Of a stretch of 64,000 bases of DNA, positions 33,608 through 42,203 are shown in pieces (the first letter of the stretch is position 1; every line of letters begins with the position of its first letter). The stretch comes from Jannaschia sp. M317 (GTDB taxonomy: Bacteria; Pseudomonadota; Alphaproteobacteria; Rhodobacterales; Rhodobacteraceae), in contig NZ_CP081155.1 of the NCBI RefSeq assembly GCF_025141175.1, forward strand, positions 1,579,001 through 1,643,000, read 5' to 3'. The notes under the pieces were generated by a model, which was not told where the DNA came from, did no database searches, and worked only from the letters and a program-made list of their open reading frames with translations. The position numbers and the translations under genes were made by a program.

Positions 33608-35026
33608 ATGACCGGGCGCATCCTAATCGTCGATGACGTCGCCACGAATCGTATCGTGATGAAGGTCAAGCTGACAGCCGCCCGGTACGAGGTGACCCCC
33701 GCCGCCAGCGGCGAAGAGGCGCTGCGCATCGCGCGCGGCGGCGGGATCGACATCGTGATCATGGACATGATGATGCCCGGCCTGTCGGGCGCGGAAACCT
33801 GCGCCCGGCTGCGCGCCGACCCGGCCACCGCCGCCATTCCCGTCATCCTGGTGACCGCCAGCGACGACACGGAGGCCCGGATGGAGGGGCTGTCCGCCGG
33901 TGCCGACGATTTCCTGTCCAAACCCGTCGACGAAATCGCGCTTCTGGCCCGTGTCCGCTCTCTCCTGCGCAGCCGGGAGGAGGAGCGGACCTACGAAGAA
34001 CACAGCGGCCCCCTGCTGGGCATGCAGATGGACAGCGGTTTCGGTGGCTTCGCCGAGGGGGGCAAACAGGCAGGCTTCGCCGCAAAACCCGCGCCTATCG
34101 ACGGTCAGATCGCGCTCGTGGCCGGGGGCGACAGCGCCTGGTTGCTGCGCCAAAGGGACCGTCTGCGGCCTCTGTTCCGCGAACAGGTTTCTGTCATATC
34201 GCGCGATTCCGTTCTGTCGCTTGACCGCGACAGCGCGCCTGATCTGTTCCTGATCGACGCCGACCTTGGTGCCCATAACGAGGGGCTGCGCCTGATGTCG
34301 GAACTGCGCTCGCGCCAGGCGACGCGGCATGCGGCCTTCATCGTGATCCTGCCTGCGGGCGACAGCGAACGCGCGGCCACGGCGCTGGATCTCGGGGCGT
34401 CGGATGTGGCGTATCGCCCGTTCCCGGTCGATGAGATCGCCATGCGCATCCGCACCCAACTGGCGCGCAAAAGGCGCGCCGATCGCATGCGCGATACCCT
34501 GGAGACGGGGCTCCGCCTTGCGGTGATCGACCCGCTGACGGGGCTGCACAACCGTCGCTACGGGTTGCACCATCTGGACCAGATCGCCACCCGCTGCCGT
34601 GCACAGGGCATCCGCGCCGGCGTGATCCTGATGGATGTCGATCACTTCAAGGCCGTCAACGACACCCATGGCCACCTGGTCGGTGACCGGGTCCTGTCCA
34701 AGGTGGCACTGGTGCTCAAGGAAAGCCTGCGCGGCGAGGATCTGGTCTGTCGCATTGGCGGAGAAGAGTTCCTGGCCGTGCTGCCCGACAGCAGTCTCGA
34801 TCAGGTCCGCACCGTCGCCGAACGGTTGCGCAAGGCGATCGAGGCGCTGAACTTCCGCCTGGACGATGGCAGCACCCTGTCGGTCACCATGTCGCTGGGC
34901 GTCGCCATGCTGGAGGATCGCGACGATGCCTCGACCCACGCGCTCGCCATCGTGGATCGCGCGCTTTATGCCGCCAAGGACGCAGGCCGCAATCAGGTGC
35001 AGACCGCCAGCCTGACCAGCGGTTAG
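33608..35026 (+). CDS. PleD-like diguanylate cyclase (REC-REC-GGDEF)
   Basis: A 472-residue response regulator that makes cyclic di-GMP. REC1 spans about 3-120 with phospho-acceptor Asp53 (IVIMDMMMPG) and Lys105. A second, degenerate REC lies at about 167-285. The GGDEF domain is at about 300-465 with active site GGEEF at 384-388 and an intact inhibitory I-site RGED at 375-378, five residues upstream. That is the exact layout of Caulobacter PleD, which directs the swarmer-to-stalked change and flagellar ejection. No kinase gene adjoins. Confidence 0.92.
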   Translation: MTGRILIVDDVATNRIVMKVKLTAARYEVTPAASGEEALRIARGGGIDIVIMDMMMPGLSGAETCARLRADPATAAIPVILVTASDDTEARMEGLSAGADDFLSKPVDEIALLARVRSLLRSREEERTYEEHSGPLLGMQMDSGFGGFAEGGKQAGFAAKPAPIDGQIALVAGGDSAWLLRQRDRLRPLFREQVSVISRDSVLSLDRDSAPDLFLIDADLGAHNEGLRLMSELRSRQATRHAAFIVILPAGDSERAATALDLGASDVAYRPFPVDEIAMRIRTQLARKRRADRMRDTLETGLRLAVIDPLTGLHNRRYGLHHLDQIATRCRAQGIRAGVILMDVDHFKAVNDTHGHLVGDRVLSKVALVLKESLRGEDLVCRIGGEEFLAVLPDSSLDQVRTVAERLRKAIEALNFRLDDGSTLSVTMSLGVAMLEDRDDASTHALAIVDRALYAAKDAGRNQVQTASLTSG

Positions 35027-35493
35027 CGTCTCCGCCGCGTCAGGCTGTCTTCCAATGCCGTGACGAAAGCCGCGCGTTCCGCAGGCGTCAGATCCGCCAC
35101 CACCTCGACAAAGGCATCCAGCCCCCGCTGCGCCAGATCCGCCTGAACCTGCCGCTGGCCCGCCAGGGCCGCGCGCAACCCGTCCGGGTCGAACGGCTCG
35201 GCCCGCAAGGCCGCGACCACGGCCCGTCGGCCCGCGCGAATCCGGTCGCGCCCCTGTCGCAGCACGGGATCGCCCCGCAACCGCGCCCGCAGCTCGTCGC
35301 TGCGCGGCCCGTCCAGCGCGCGTGAAAAGGCGGCAAGTTCGGGGGGGCCGCCGCGCGCCGTGCGCGGGTCATCGCCGCCGCCCCGTCGCGGCCCATCAGG
35401 GGCCAGCAACACCGCGCCCGCAATGGCAAAGACCACCAGCAGGTTAACGGCCACAGAAGCCCAAAGCGCGATGCGCAACCTGCGCGGGGTCAT
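35023..35493 (-). CDS. Spy/CpxP-like periplasmic heavy-metal-resistance domain protein
   Basis: A 156-residue protein with one N-terminal membrane/signal anchor (IALWASVAVNLLVVFAIAGA) and a helical, Arg-rich periplasmic part. FVEVVADLTPAERAAFVTAL near the C-terminus is the LTxxQR-type signature of Spy/CpxP/ZraP sensors. ATG 35493 overlaps the stop of the putative anti-sigma gene. It is the last gene of the ECF sigma operon and probably acts as an envelope-stress or metal chaperone. Confidence 0.72.
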   Translation of the reverse strand: MTPRRLRIALWASVAVNLLVVFAIAGAVLLAPDGPRRGGGDDPRTARGGPPELAAFSRALDGPRSDELRARLRGDPVLRQGRDRIRAGRRAVVAALRAEPFDPDGLRAALAGQRQVQADLAQRGLDAFVEVVADLTPAERAAFVTALEDSLTRRRR

Positions 35494-35816
35494 AGCCAAT
35501 CCTCCCAGCTGCCGCCGTAGATGTCGTCCAGCAGGGCCTCGCCATCGGTCAATGCCTCGGTCGCAGACAGGTCCATTCCCGGCACCGCTTGCAGCACCAG
35601 CGCCGGCTGCGCAATGCCCAGCCACAGCCCGCACAGCGCCGCCACCGGTGCCCCCAAGGCCCCGCCCCAAAGGCTGATGCTGCGCCACCATGGCACCGGG
35701 CGCGGGGCCATTGCGATCGCATCTTCGATCACTGCCGACCTCAGGGCGGCACCCAAGGGCACGGTGTCATCGCCCATGTTCCGCAGCAGGGCCTCGATCT
35801 CTGTCTCGTTAACCAT
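35490..35816 (-). CDS. putative anti-sigma factor
   Basis: A 108-residue protein with a short cytoplasmic N-terminus (VNETEIEALLRNMGDDTVPL), one membrane helix (ISLWGGALGAPVAALCGLWLGIA, shown shortened: LGAPVAALCGLWLGIA) and an acidic periplasmic tail. Gene order directly behind an ECF sigma factor, with an 8-nt overlap, is typical for a membrane anti-sigma factor. No zinc-type anti-sigma motif is visible, so the role is inference. ATG 35837 is an alternative start. Confidence 0.6.
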   Translation of the reverse strand: MVNETEIEALLRNMGDDTVPLGAALRSAVIEDAIAMAPRPVPWWRSISLWGGALGAPVAALCGLWLGIAQPALVLQAVPGMDLSATEALTDGEALLDDIYGGSWEDWL

Positions 35817-36393
35817 GGGTTCCGTCCCCCGTGTCATCTTTCAACCCCGACAGCAGCGCTGCAAGCCTTCGCTTGCCCCGCGCAATCAGGCTTTCGACCG
35901 CTTCCACCCCGGTGCCCATCATCGCGGCAATATCGGGGTTCGAATGGCCTTCGATATGGCGCAACACGACCGCTTGTCGCTGGCGGTCGGGCAGGCTGTC
36001 CAGGGCCGCGCGCAGGGCGGCCTGGCGGTCGGCGCCGATCATCACCGCCTCGACGCCAGGCGCCGGGTCCGCGATGTCCATTTCGTCGTCCAAAGGCGCC
36101 GACCGCGCCGCACGTCGTTGCCGGTCGATGGCCAGGTTTGCCGCCACCCGGCCCAGCCAGGTCGACAGCTGCGCCGTGCCGTGGGCATCCCAGTCCCGTG
36201 CCTTGCGCCAAAGTCGCAGGAACGCCTCCTGCACGATGTCCTCGGCCTCGGCCCGGTTGCCGCCCGTCAGCTTGAGGCAGAAGGCCATGAGCTTCGGGCC
36301 CAGACGATCGACCAGCATTGTCGCGGCGGTGCGGTCGCCCGTCACCACCCGCGCCAGCAGCGCTGCTTCCTCTTCCTGAGCCGTCAAGGTCAC
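35809..36393 (-). CDS. ECF RNA polymerase sigma factor
   Basis: A 194-residue sigma-70 factor of the extracytoplasmic-function class: region 2 (KLTGGNRAEAEDIVQEAFLR, then LWRKARDW) and region 4 (LDSLPDRQRQAVVLRHIEGH, GVEAVESLIARGKRRL). GTG 36393 has an AGGAG site 7 nt upstream. It heads an operon with the putative anti-sigma factor and the Spy-like protein. An EF-hand protein gene lies just upstream on the same strand. Confidence 0.9.
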   Translation of the reverse strand: MTLTAQEEEAALLARVVTGDRTAATMLVDRLGPKLMAFCLKLTGGNRAEAEDIVQEAFLRLWRKARDWDAHGTAQLSTWLGRVAANLAIDRQRRAARSAPLDDEMDIADPAPGVEAVMIGADRQAALRAALDSLPDRQRQAVVLRHIEGHSNPDIAAMMGTGVEAVESLIARGKRRLAALLSGLKDDTGDGTHG

Positions 36394-36447
36394 GGTTGCT
36401 CCTGTCCCGTGGGGGTGTCGGGGGCGGGCATCCGCCCCCGGACCATG

Positions 36448-36954
36448 TCAGTGGCGACCGCCGCCGCGCTTGCCGCCGCGCTGGCCCATCTGCTCGAACT
36501 CTTCGGCGCTCAGGCCGCCGCTGTTATCGGCGTCGGCCCGCTCGAACATCCGCTCGGGTCCACCGCGACCGCGCCGGCCTTCGCCGTCGCCGCGCTGCGG
36601 GCGTCCGGCCTCGATCTCGGCCTGGGTTAGCGTACCGTCGCTATCGGCGTCCATCCGGTCGAACATGCGACCTGCACGTTCTTCGCTTCGGCCCTGGGCG
36701 GCGGCCAGAACCTCTTCGCGGCTCAGCGCGCCGTCGCCATCGGTGTCCGAGGCTTCGAACCGGGCGGCCCCATGGGCGGCGCGGTGGGCCTGCATCTCTT
36801 CCAGCGTCAGCTGGCCGTCGCCATTGGCATCCAGCTCGCTGAACGCGGGCCGTTCACGCCCCTCGCCGCGGGCATCGGCGGCGGCTCCGAACGTCATCAC
36901 CGCGACCCCCGCCATCAGCGAGAGGGTCAGGATCTTCAGGTTGGGCTTTGTCAT
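36448..36954 (-). CDS. secreted EF-hand calcium-binding protein
   Basis: A 168-residue protein with a signal peptide (residues 1-28, ending AADA) and four EF-hand loops: DANGDGQLTLEE, DTDGDGALSREE, DADSDGTLTQAE and DADNSGGLSAEE. All four keep the Asp/Asn ligands and the closing Glu. The C-terminus is Gly/Arg-rich (GQRGGKRGGGRH). It likely binds Ca2+ in the periplasm. It lies 54 bp upstream of the ECF sigma gene on the same strand. Confidence 0.88.
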   Translation of the reverse strand: MTKPNLKILTLSLMAGVAVMTFGAAADARGEGRERPAFSELDANGDGQLTLEEMQAHRAAHGAARFEASDTDGDGALSREEVLAAAQGRSEERAGRMFDRMDADSDGTLTQAEIEAGRPQRGDGEGRRGRGGPERMFERADADNSGGLSAEEFEQMGQRGGKRGGGRH

Positions 36955-37140
36955 TTCTGTCTCCGGGTATCTGACGCGCCACTGGTTTGCGGCCCGTTCC
37001 CCCCTTGCACGCGGACCGTCGCGGTTTCCGTCGCAGGTTTTTTCAACTTTCCCATTTTTGCCGATCCAGCCCCGCGCCATCCTGTCACCTGTCCCTGCGA
37101 CCAGGACGCGCCTAGGACCGGGGCATCAAAGGACACCACC

Positions 37141-37617
37141 ATGCAAGATCTGACCCCCTCTGCCGATCCGGCCCCCGTAGATGCCGATCCGGCCCCCGTA
37201 GATGCCGATCCGGCCCCCGTAGATGCCGATCCGGCCTCCACCACCCGCGAGATGCGGACCTCCATGCTGCGCGGGTGGCGGCGACGTTGCCCGAACTGCG
37301 GCTCCGGCCCGATGATGAAAAGCTATCTCAAGGTGCGCGACAGCTGCGCCGTCTGCGGAGAAGAGCTGCATCACCACCGCGCCGACGACGGCCCGCCCTA
37401 TCTGACCCTGTTGATCGTGGGCCACATCATCGGCCCCGCAATGCTGTGGTACTTCGTTGCCTTCGAGCCGGATCCCTACAGCTTCATGGCCATCTTCATG
37501 GTCGCGGCTGCCGCCCTGTCGCTGTGGTTTCTGCCCCGGCTCAAGGGGGTGATCGTCGGCGTGCAATGGGCGTCGCGCATGCATGGGTTCGGCCATACGG
37601 AGAGCGGACGCAGGTGA
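37141..37617 (+). CDS. DUF983 family membrane protein
   Basis: A 158-residue protein. Residues 41-75 hold a zinc-ribbon-like pair of Cys motifs (RRCPNCGSG and DSCAVCGEELHHH) followed by two membrane helices (PYLTLLIVGHIIGPAMLWYF; AIFMVAAAALSLWFLPRL), the DUF983 layout. The N-terminal 33 residues are a PVDADPA repeat made by a 21-bp DNA repeat and are not part of the family. DUF983 members are linked to cytochrome oxidase regions in some genomes. The next gene starts within its stop. Confidence 0.85.
   Translation: MQDLTPSADPAPVDADPAPVDADPAPVDADPASTTREMRTSMLRGWRRRCPNCGSGPMMKSYLKVRDSCAVCGEELHHHRADDGPPYLTLLIVGHIIGPAMLWYFVAFEPDPYSFMAIFMVAAAALSLWFLPRLKGVIVGVQWASRMHGFGHTESGRR
37162..37236 (+). repeat. 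21-bp tandem repeat in the DUF983 gene
   Basis: Three identical 21-bp units start at 37162, 37183 and 37204, followed by 12 bp of a fourth. Each encodes a seven-residue ADPAPVD unit. Identity at every base indicates recent or ongoing expansion. Confidence 0.9.
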
Positions 37618-38270
37618 CGCCCCCCACCGACAAGGCCGCCCTGCGCGATGCCGCCACCACCGTTTTGCTGCGCGACGGGCCGACGGGCCCGCGCGTCCTG
37701 ATGGGACAGCGGGGCGCGGGCGCGGCCTTCATGCCGTCGAAATTCGTGTTTCCGGGCGGTGCCGTGGACGCGGGCGATGGCACGGTGACCCTTGCGCGGG
37801 CCCTGCCGCAGGCGGATCGCGCCGCCCTGGCGCGGCGCAGCACCCTGCCGCCCGAGACAATCGCCGCCGCCGCCCTGCGCGAATTGGCAGAGGAAACAGG
37901 CCAGATCCTGGCCCGGCCCAGCCCGACACCGGCTCCCTGGCCCGGATTTGACGGGCTGGCCCCCGATGCGGGCCCCCTGCGGTTCATCTTTCGCGCGATC
38001 ACCCCGCCGGGCCGTCCCCGGCGCTTCGACGCGCGTTTCTTTCTGGCATCGGCGGATGCATTGCGCGGAGACCCGGATGATTTCACGGCCGCCGAGGATG
38101 AACTGAGCCACCTGCACTGGGTGCCCCTGGCCGAGGCGCGCGCGCTCGACATGCCTTTCATCACCGAAATCGTCCTGGCCGAAATCTCCGCCATTGCCGA
38201 AGGCCGCGACGCCCCCGGCGTGCCCTTTTTCGACAACAGCGGTGCGACCTCGGCTTTTCTGCGGCTCTAG
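37614..38270 (+). CDS. NUDIX hydrolase
   Basis: A 218-residue Nudix protein starting at GTG 37614 within the stop of the DUF983 gene. The KFVFPGGAVDAGD strand-loop and the Nudix helix AALRELAEETGQI (catalytic Glu pair) are clear, though the Nudix box is interrupted by an Ala-rich insertion as in the coenzyme A pyrophosphatase/NUDT19-like group. Likely hydrolyses a nucleoside diphosphate-linked substrate. Confidence 0.86.
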   Translation: MTPPTDKAALRDAATTVLLRDGPTGPRVLMGQRGAGAAFMPSKFVFPGGAVDAGDGTVTLARALPQADRAALARRSTLPPETIAAAALRELAEETGQILARPSPTPAPWPGFDGLAPDAGPLRFIFRAITPPGRPRRFDARFFLASADALRGDPDDFTAAEDELSHLHWVPLAEARALDMPFITEIVLAEISAIAEGRDAPGVPFFDNSGATSAFLRL

Positions 38271-38277
38271 TCGGCGG

Positions 38278-38306
38278 GGCCGGATGTCCTGCCGGGAAAT
38301 CCGGCC
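38278..38306. terminator. hairpin between convergent genes
   Basis: An 8-bp perfect stem (38278-38285 with 38299-38306, GGCCGGAT/ATCCGGCC) placed between the ends of the Nudix and glutathione transferase genes. No T-run, so termination is only likely. Confidence 0.5.
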
Positions 38307-38343
38307 GCAGGTTTTGCTGAAACCCCTGGCGACCGGTCCGGGT

Positions 38344-39342
38344 CTATCCGTCCGCCAGGTCCGGGTGGTCATAGGCCTCGGGGTAGGGCAGGGGCGTCAG
38401 GGGGCCCAGCGGCACGGTTCCGTTCCAGGACCGTCCGAAATACCCCTGCCGACAATGCACCAGCGACCCGGCCTCCGCGACGCCCGGCAAGGCATGAACC
38501 CGGCAGAGCCAGCGCCAGAGCGCCGGATAATCCAGGATCCGCGCCGCGTTCAGTTTCATCCGCACGTAATACACCGGATCGTGCCGATAGAGGGTCGGGA
38601 ACAACCGCAGGTCCGCCTCGGTGAAACGGTCCCCACAAAGAAATGCCCGCCCGTCCGACAGGCGCGCCTCCAACCGGTCGAGCGTCTCGAAGTAGCGCGC
38701 GAAGGCCTCCGCATAGACGGCCTGATCCGATGAAAAGCCCGCCTTATAGGCCCCGTTGTTGATCGCAACATAGATCTCGGTGTTCAGCGCGTCGATCTCT
38801 GTGGCGAGGTCCTGCGGATAGAGATCCCCCGCACCGCCAAGCCCCGCCGCCTCGGCGCTGAACATACGCAGGATCTCCGCGCTTTCGTTCGACACGATCC
38901 GCCCAGCCTGCTTGTCATACAGGATCGGCAGGCTCGCCTCCTCCGACCCTTCCGCCCCGTAGATCTCCACCGCCAGACGATAGCCGCGACCGGTGCCCGT
39001 CTCGGCGGTGCACTCCGGCAGGGGGGCGCCGGTCAGGCTGGCCACCCTTTCGGGCGCGAATTCCCAGCGGTTCGGCGCGACCGGATCGTCGTCGCCGGTG
39101 CGGTTGGGAAAGGCCACGTCCATGGTGATCGACACCTGCAATCCCAGCACCGCGCGCGCCAGGGTCACCCGGTGGCACCAGGGACAGTTGAGCGCCACGA
39201 ACAGATGATATCGCCCCACCTCTGCCGGATGGGCCGCGTCCCCGATCCAGCTGCGATGGGCGCTGACCCCGCGCACGAATTCCCCCCGCGCACGCCGCGC
39301 GGCGGCCCCATCCTGTGCTTCCTCGATCGCCTTGTTCGACAT
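38344..39342 (-). CDS. glutathionyl-hydroquinone reductase (Xi-class GST)
   Basis: A 332-residue Xi-class glutathione transferase of the YqjG/PcpF type. The catalytic Cys lies in NCPWCHRVTLARAVLGL (about 53-69), and the family elements RYHLFVALNCPWCHR, SNESAEILRMF and YKAGFSSDQAVYAEAF are present. It reduces glutathionyl-hydroquinones to free hydroquinones. Length is normal for the class. Eleven bases separate it from the end of the DMT transporter gene upstream. Confidence 0.9.
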   Translation of the reverse strand: MSNKAIEEAQDGAAARRARGEFVRGVSAHRSWIGDAAHPAEVGRYHLFVALNCPWCHRVTLARAVLGLQVSITMDVAFPNRTGDDDPVAPNRWEFAPERVASLTGAPLPECTAETGTGRGYRLAVEIYGAEGSEEASLPILYDKQAGRIVSNESAEILRMFSAEAAGLGGAGDLYPQDLATEIDALNTEIYVAINNGAYKAGFSSDQAVYAEAFARYFETLDRLEARLSDGRAFLCGDRFTEADLRLFPTLYRHDPVYYVRMKLNAARILDYPALWRWLCRVHALPGVAEAGSLVHCRQGYFGRSWNGTVPLGPLTPLPYPEAYDHPDLADG

Positions 39343-39352
39343 GACGTCCCCC

Positions 39353-40252
39353 TCAGCCGCGCAGCAGGATCAATCCCAACACGCTGACCCCGACCAGCAG
39401 GATACCCGCCAATTCCCGCGTCGTCTGCCGCTCCCCCAGGGCGAAACGGGAAATCAGCATCGACAGCACCAGCTCGATCTGACCCACCGCGTTCACATAG
39501 GCCGCCGTCTGCAAGGTGTAGGCCGTGAACCACCCCATGGACCCCGCCATGGAGGTCACGCCCACCAGCGCCGTCACGCGCCAGCCAGTGAACACGGCGA
39601 TCAACCCGGCCCGGTCCCGCCAGGCCAGCCACAGCAGAAGCATCAGCGTCTGTATCAAGGTCACGATGCACAGCGTCATCGCCGCCCGCAACAGCGGCGC
39701 ATCGGTCGCTATCGCCAGCGACGCCCCGCGATACCCCACGGCAGACAGCGAAAAGAAAACCCCGGACCCCAGCCCCAGCAAGGTCGCCACGTTGAACGGA
39801 TTGGCCCTCAACCCGGCTCCCACCGGTACCGACAGGATCAGAACCCCCAGGAAACCGACCGCCATGGCGACAAGCGATACCCAGGTCACCACCTCGCCCA
39901 GCAACAGGAACCCCGACACCACGGTCAACAGAACGGCGGTCTTGGAAAACGCCATGCCCACCGCGAAATTGCGCCGCGCGAACAGCGCGACAAGGCAGAC
40001 CGTCGCCAGGATCTGCGATATCGCCCCGGTCAGGGCAAAAGGCCAGAACTCCGGACCGATTGCCGGAAACTGCCCGCCAGTCGACACGGCCCAGATCCCC
40101 AGCCCGATGGCGATGGGCAGGGGGGCGTAGACAAAGCGCGCAAAGGTCGAGGCAGCCGGGCTCAACCCCGAAAGCGACAGTCGCTTTTGCAGATAGAACC
40201 GCATGGCCTGAGCCGAGGCTGCGAAAAGTGTCGCGAACAACCAAAGGGACAT
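39353..40252 (-). CDS. DMT superfamily (EamA) transporter
   Basis: A 299-residue inner-membrane protein with ten hydrophobic helices in two EamA repeats (roughly 1-140 and 150-299). The RFYLQKRLSLSGLSPAASTF start and ISRFALGERQTTRELAGILL end are typical of drug/metabolite exporters. ATG 40252 follows a purine-rich site, and the longer frame starts outside the hydrophobic part. Substrate unknown. A dyad-rich 200-bp region separates it from the divergent gene. Confidence 0.85.
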   Translation of the reverse strand: MSLWLFATLFAASAQAMRFYLQKRLSLSGLSPAASTFARFVYAPLPIAIGLGIWAVSTGGQFPAIGPEFWPFALTGAISQILATVCLVALFARRNFAVGMAFSKTAVLLTVVSGFLLLGEVVTWVSLVAMAVGFLGVLILSVPVGAGLRANPFNVATLLGLGSGVFFSLSAVGYRGASLAIATDAPLLRAAMTLCIVTLIQTLMLLLWLAWRDRAGLIAVFTGWRVTALVGVTSMAGSMGWFTAYTLQTAAYVNAVGQIELVLSMLISRFALGERQTTRELAGILLVGVSVLGLILLRG

Positions 40253-40359
40253 GAATGCGTCATGCCCGCGACACGCATCGCGCACCAGTCCCCAATTGAT
40301 GCCATGGATTGGCGCCAGCGGTTTCGAGATCGGAGGGAAAAGCGATAACTTTCAGACAA

Positions 40360-40415
40360 TTGTTCCGAATACTCGGACAAATTCAGTTGAATCTGCCACA
40401 ATTATGACTGAATTT
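40360..40415. promoter_or_regulatory. two inverted repeats in a divergent promoter region
   Basis: TCCGA-4-TCGGA inside TTGTTCCGAATACTCGGACA (40360-40380), and a perfect AAATTCAGT/ACTGAATTT pair with a 19-nt spacer (40379-40387 with 40407-40415). They lie between the DMT transporter gene and the gene at 40456 and look like regulator sites. The regulator is not identified. Confidence 0.45.
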
Positions 40416-40455
40416 AGCGCCATATTGGTCTCAATTCCGACGAGGTCCCGCCCAA

Positions 40456-40995
40456 ATGTCGCTGCTGCCCCGCCTTACTTCTCTTTTACCGGCCGCCTGG
40501 GTTCAGGCCGGTCAGGACCTGCGGTCCTGGGGCGCGACCGTGCCGACACAACTGCGCAGCGCCTCTCGGCTGGAAGCCGCGTGCATGTCGCTGGGCGTCG
40601 CGGGCATGGCGCTCGCGCTGTGCGTATCCGTGGCTCAGGCGACGCTGTCGCCGCTGGTGGTGACCGAAGACGCGCTGCGGCGGGCTGTGGTGGCGGCAGA
40701 CTTTGACGGCGCGCTTTGCCCCGATGGTTGGGCGGCGGATCATGCCGGATTTCTGGGCATGACCGAGGCCGAGGTGACCGCCTGGTATCTGCGCGAGTCG
40801 TTCCAGCTGAGCGATCAGCAGGTCATCACCAACGTCGGCTTCTACCTCGCCAACGCGACCGACTTCCGCCAGATCGAGGGGCCGGCCCTGACCCGCAACC
40901 AAATCCTGCTGTGCGTCGCCGAAAGCCGCCGCCTGACGCAACCGTTGGAGGCGTTGCTGCCCCCGCATCTGCGCACCACCGGCACCGATGCCTGA
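40456..40995 (+). CDS. membrane-anchored protein of unknown function
   Basis: A 179-residue protein with one hydrophobic segment at about 43-62 (CMSLGVAGMALALCVSVAQA) after a 42-residue cytoplasmic-like N-terminus. The rest would be periplasmic and contains two Cys (FDGALCPDGW; ILLCVAESRRL). No family recognised. Monocistronic; a strong hairpin follows its stop. Confidence 0.6.
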   Translation: MSLLPRLTSLLPAAWVQAGQDLRSWGATVPTQLRSASRLEAACMSLGVAGMALALCVSVAQATLSPLVVTEDALRRAVVAADFDGALCPDGWAADHAGFLGMTEAEVTAWYLRESFQLSDQQVITNVGFYLANATDFRQIEGPALTRNQILLCVAESRRLTQPLEALLPPHLRTTGTDA

Positions 40996-41016
40996 TCGAA
41001 CCGGGGCGGCCTGAAG

Positions 41017-41050
41017 CCCGCCCTACACCTTACGGGCCTCGTAGGGCGGG
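41017..41050. terminator. inverted repeat between convergent genes
   Basis: Perfect 10-bp stem CCCGCCCTAC (41017-41026) with GTAGGGCGGG (41041-41050), loop 14 nt, between the end of the gene at 40456 and the end of the cupin gene. No T-run. Similar GTAGGGCGGG palindromes occur as dispersed intergenic repeats in proteobacteria. Confidence 0.55.
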
Positions 41051-41052
41051 GT

Positions 41053-42114
41053 TCACGCCGCCGCCCCGCCCGCAGGCAGCGTGACAGTCAGAATTTCCAG
41101 ATCCTCGGTGGCCCCGGCGAACCGCAGGTCCTCCGCTGGTGCCAGAACGAAAGCATCGCCTTCGGACAATGACTGTGCCTGCCCCTCGCGGATCAGCTGC
41201 ATCCGCCCGGACCGCAGGAAACCCAAGTGTATCTCCGCGTCCGCTCGCATCGGCCCCGCGTCGGTGACGGCGCGCAGCACCCGCACCCCGGCTACCCCCC
41301 GCGTCGCGTCGGCCACGCCGGTCTCACGCGTCACGAACCCCTCCGGCCCCGGTCGCCACGTAGCCTCCGCCGCCCGGTGGTGCAGGAACCGCTGTCCCTG
41401 GAACCGCCGGGCGGGATTGGCGGGGCCGTTGGGCAAGACCATCTCGTGGTCCATGGTCGTCACATGCACCGCTGGCACGCCCACCTCCACCACCTCGATA
41501 TTGTCGGAGGCATGGAGCACCCTGTGCCGGATCTCCGGCGGCTGGATGACGCAGCCCCCGGCCTCCAGGCGGAACGCCGGGCCCTGATCCTCGTAGATCA
41601 GATCGACCCACCCCCGGTGGCAAAAGATCAACTGAAACCCCACCGTGTGATAATGCACCATGTCCGGCACCGGTCCGCCGTCGGGGATGCGGATGTGGCT
41701 GGCGATGACCGCCCCGCCCAGCCGGTCGGGCACCAGGTCGCGATACTGCATGCCCGCGCGCCCGATCACCCAAGGGTCGCCGTCGGACAAGCGCCGCAGG
41801 CCGAACCCGGTCTGCACAGGCGGCAAGGCATAGACAGGTACCGGCGTCCCGACCTCCACCCGTGTGCCCCCCGGCGACAGCGCCGCCGCCCCTTCGGTCA
41901 GGCGCAGGGTGACCGCCCCCTTGGCCCCGCGGACCAGCCGCAGGCACAGGCCCAGCCCCGAAAGTCGCGCCACCTCCGGGTCATCGGCGGGCCAGATCGC
42001 GTCCAGCCGAAAGCCGCGCGCGGTCCAGAATGCCAGCTCTGCTCCCAGGTCGGGCGCGGGCAGGACGATCTCTGCCCCTGTCGTCGAGGAATTATTCATG
42101 GCACACAGCATCAT
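41053..42114 (-). CDS. cupin-domain protein
   Basis: A protein of about 353 residues with a VOC-like N-terminal section (PAPDLGAELAFWTARGFRLD) and two cupin segments. The first cupin has HYHTVGFQLIFCHRGWVDLI (near residue 160) and the second GFLRSGRMQLIREGQAQSLS with DAFVLAPAEDLRFAG. ATG 42114 follows GGGGA; ATG 42099 is an alternative. Possibly a sugar- or small-acid-modifying or binding protein; no specific role can be given. Confidence 0.72.
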   Translation of the reverse strand: MMLCAMNNSSTTGAEIVLPAPDLGAELAFWTARGFRLDAIWPADDPEVARLSGLGLCLRLVRGAKGAVTLRLTEGAAALSPGGTRVEVGTPVPVYALPPVQTGFGLRRLSDGDPWVIGRAGMQYRDLVPDRLGGAVIASHIRIPDGGPVPDMVHYHTVGFQLIFCHRGWVDLIYEDQGPAFRLEAGGCVIQPPEIRHRVLHASDNIEVVEVGVPAVHVTTMDHEMVLPNGPANPARRFQGQRFLHHRAAEATWRPGPEGFVTRETGVADATRGVAGVRVLRAVTDAGPMRADAEIHLGFLRSGRMQLIREGQAQSLSEGDAFVLAPAEDLRFAGATEDLEILTVTLPAGGAAA

Positions 42115-42203
42115 CACGGTCCCCGGCGCGCGTCAAACAGGCACTGGCAGGACAGGATGGTTTAATATTAAACGATCTTCGGATCGGGCAGGGAGGGGCC
42201 AGA

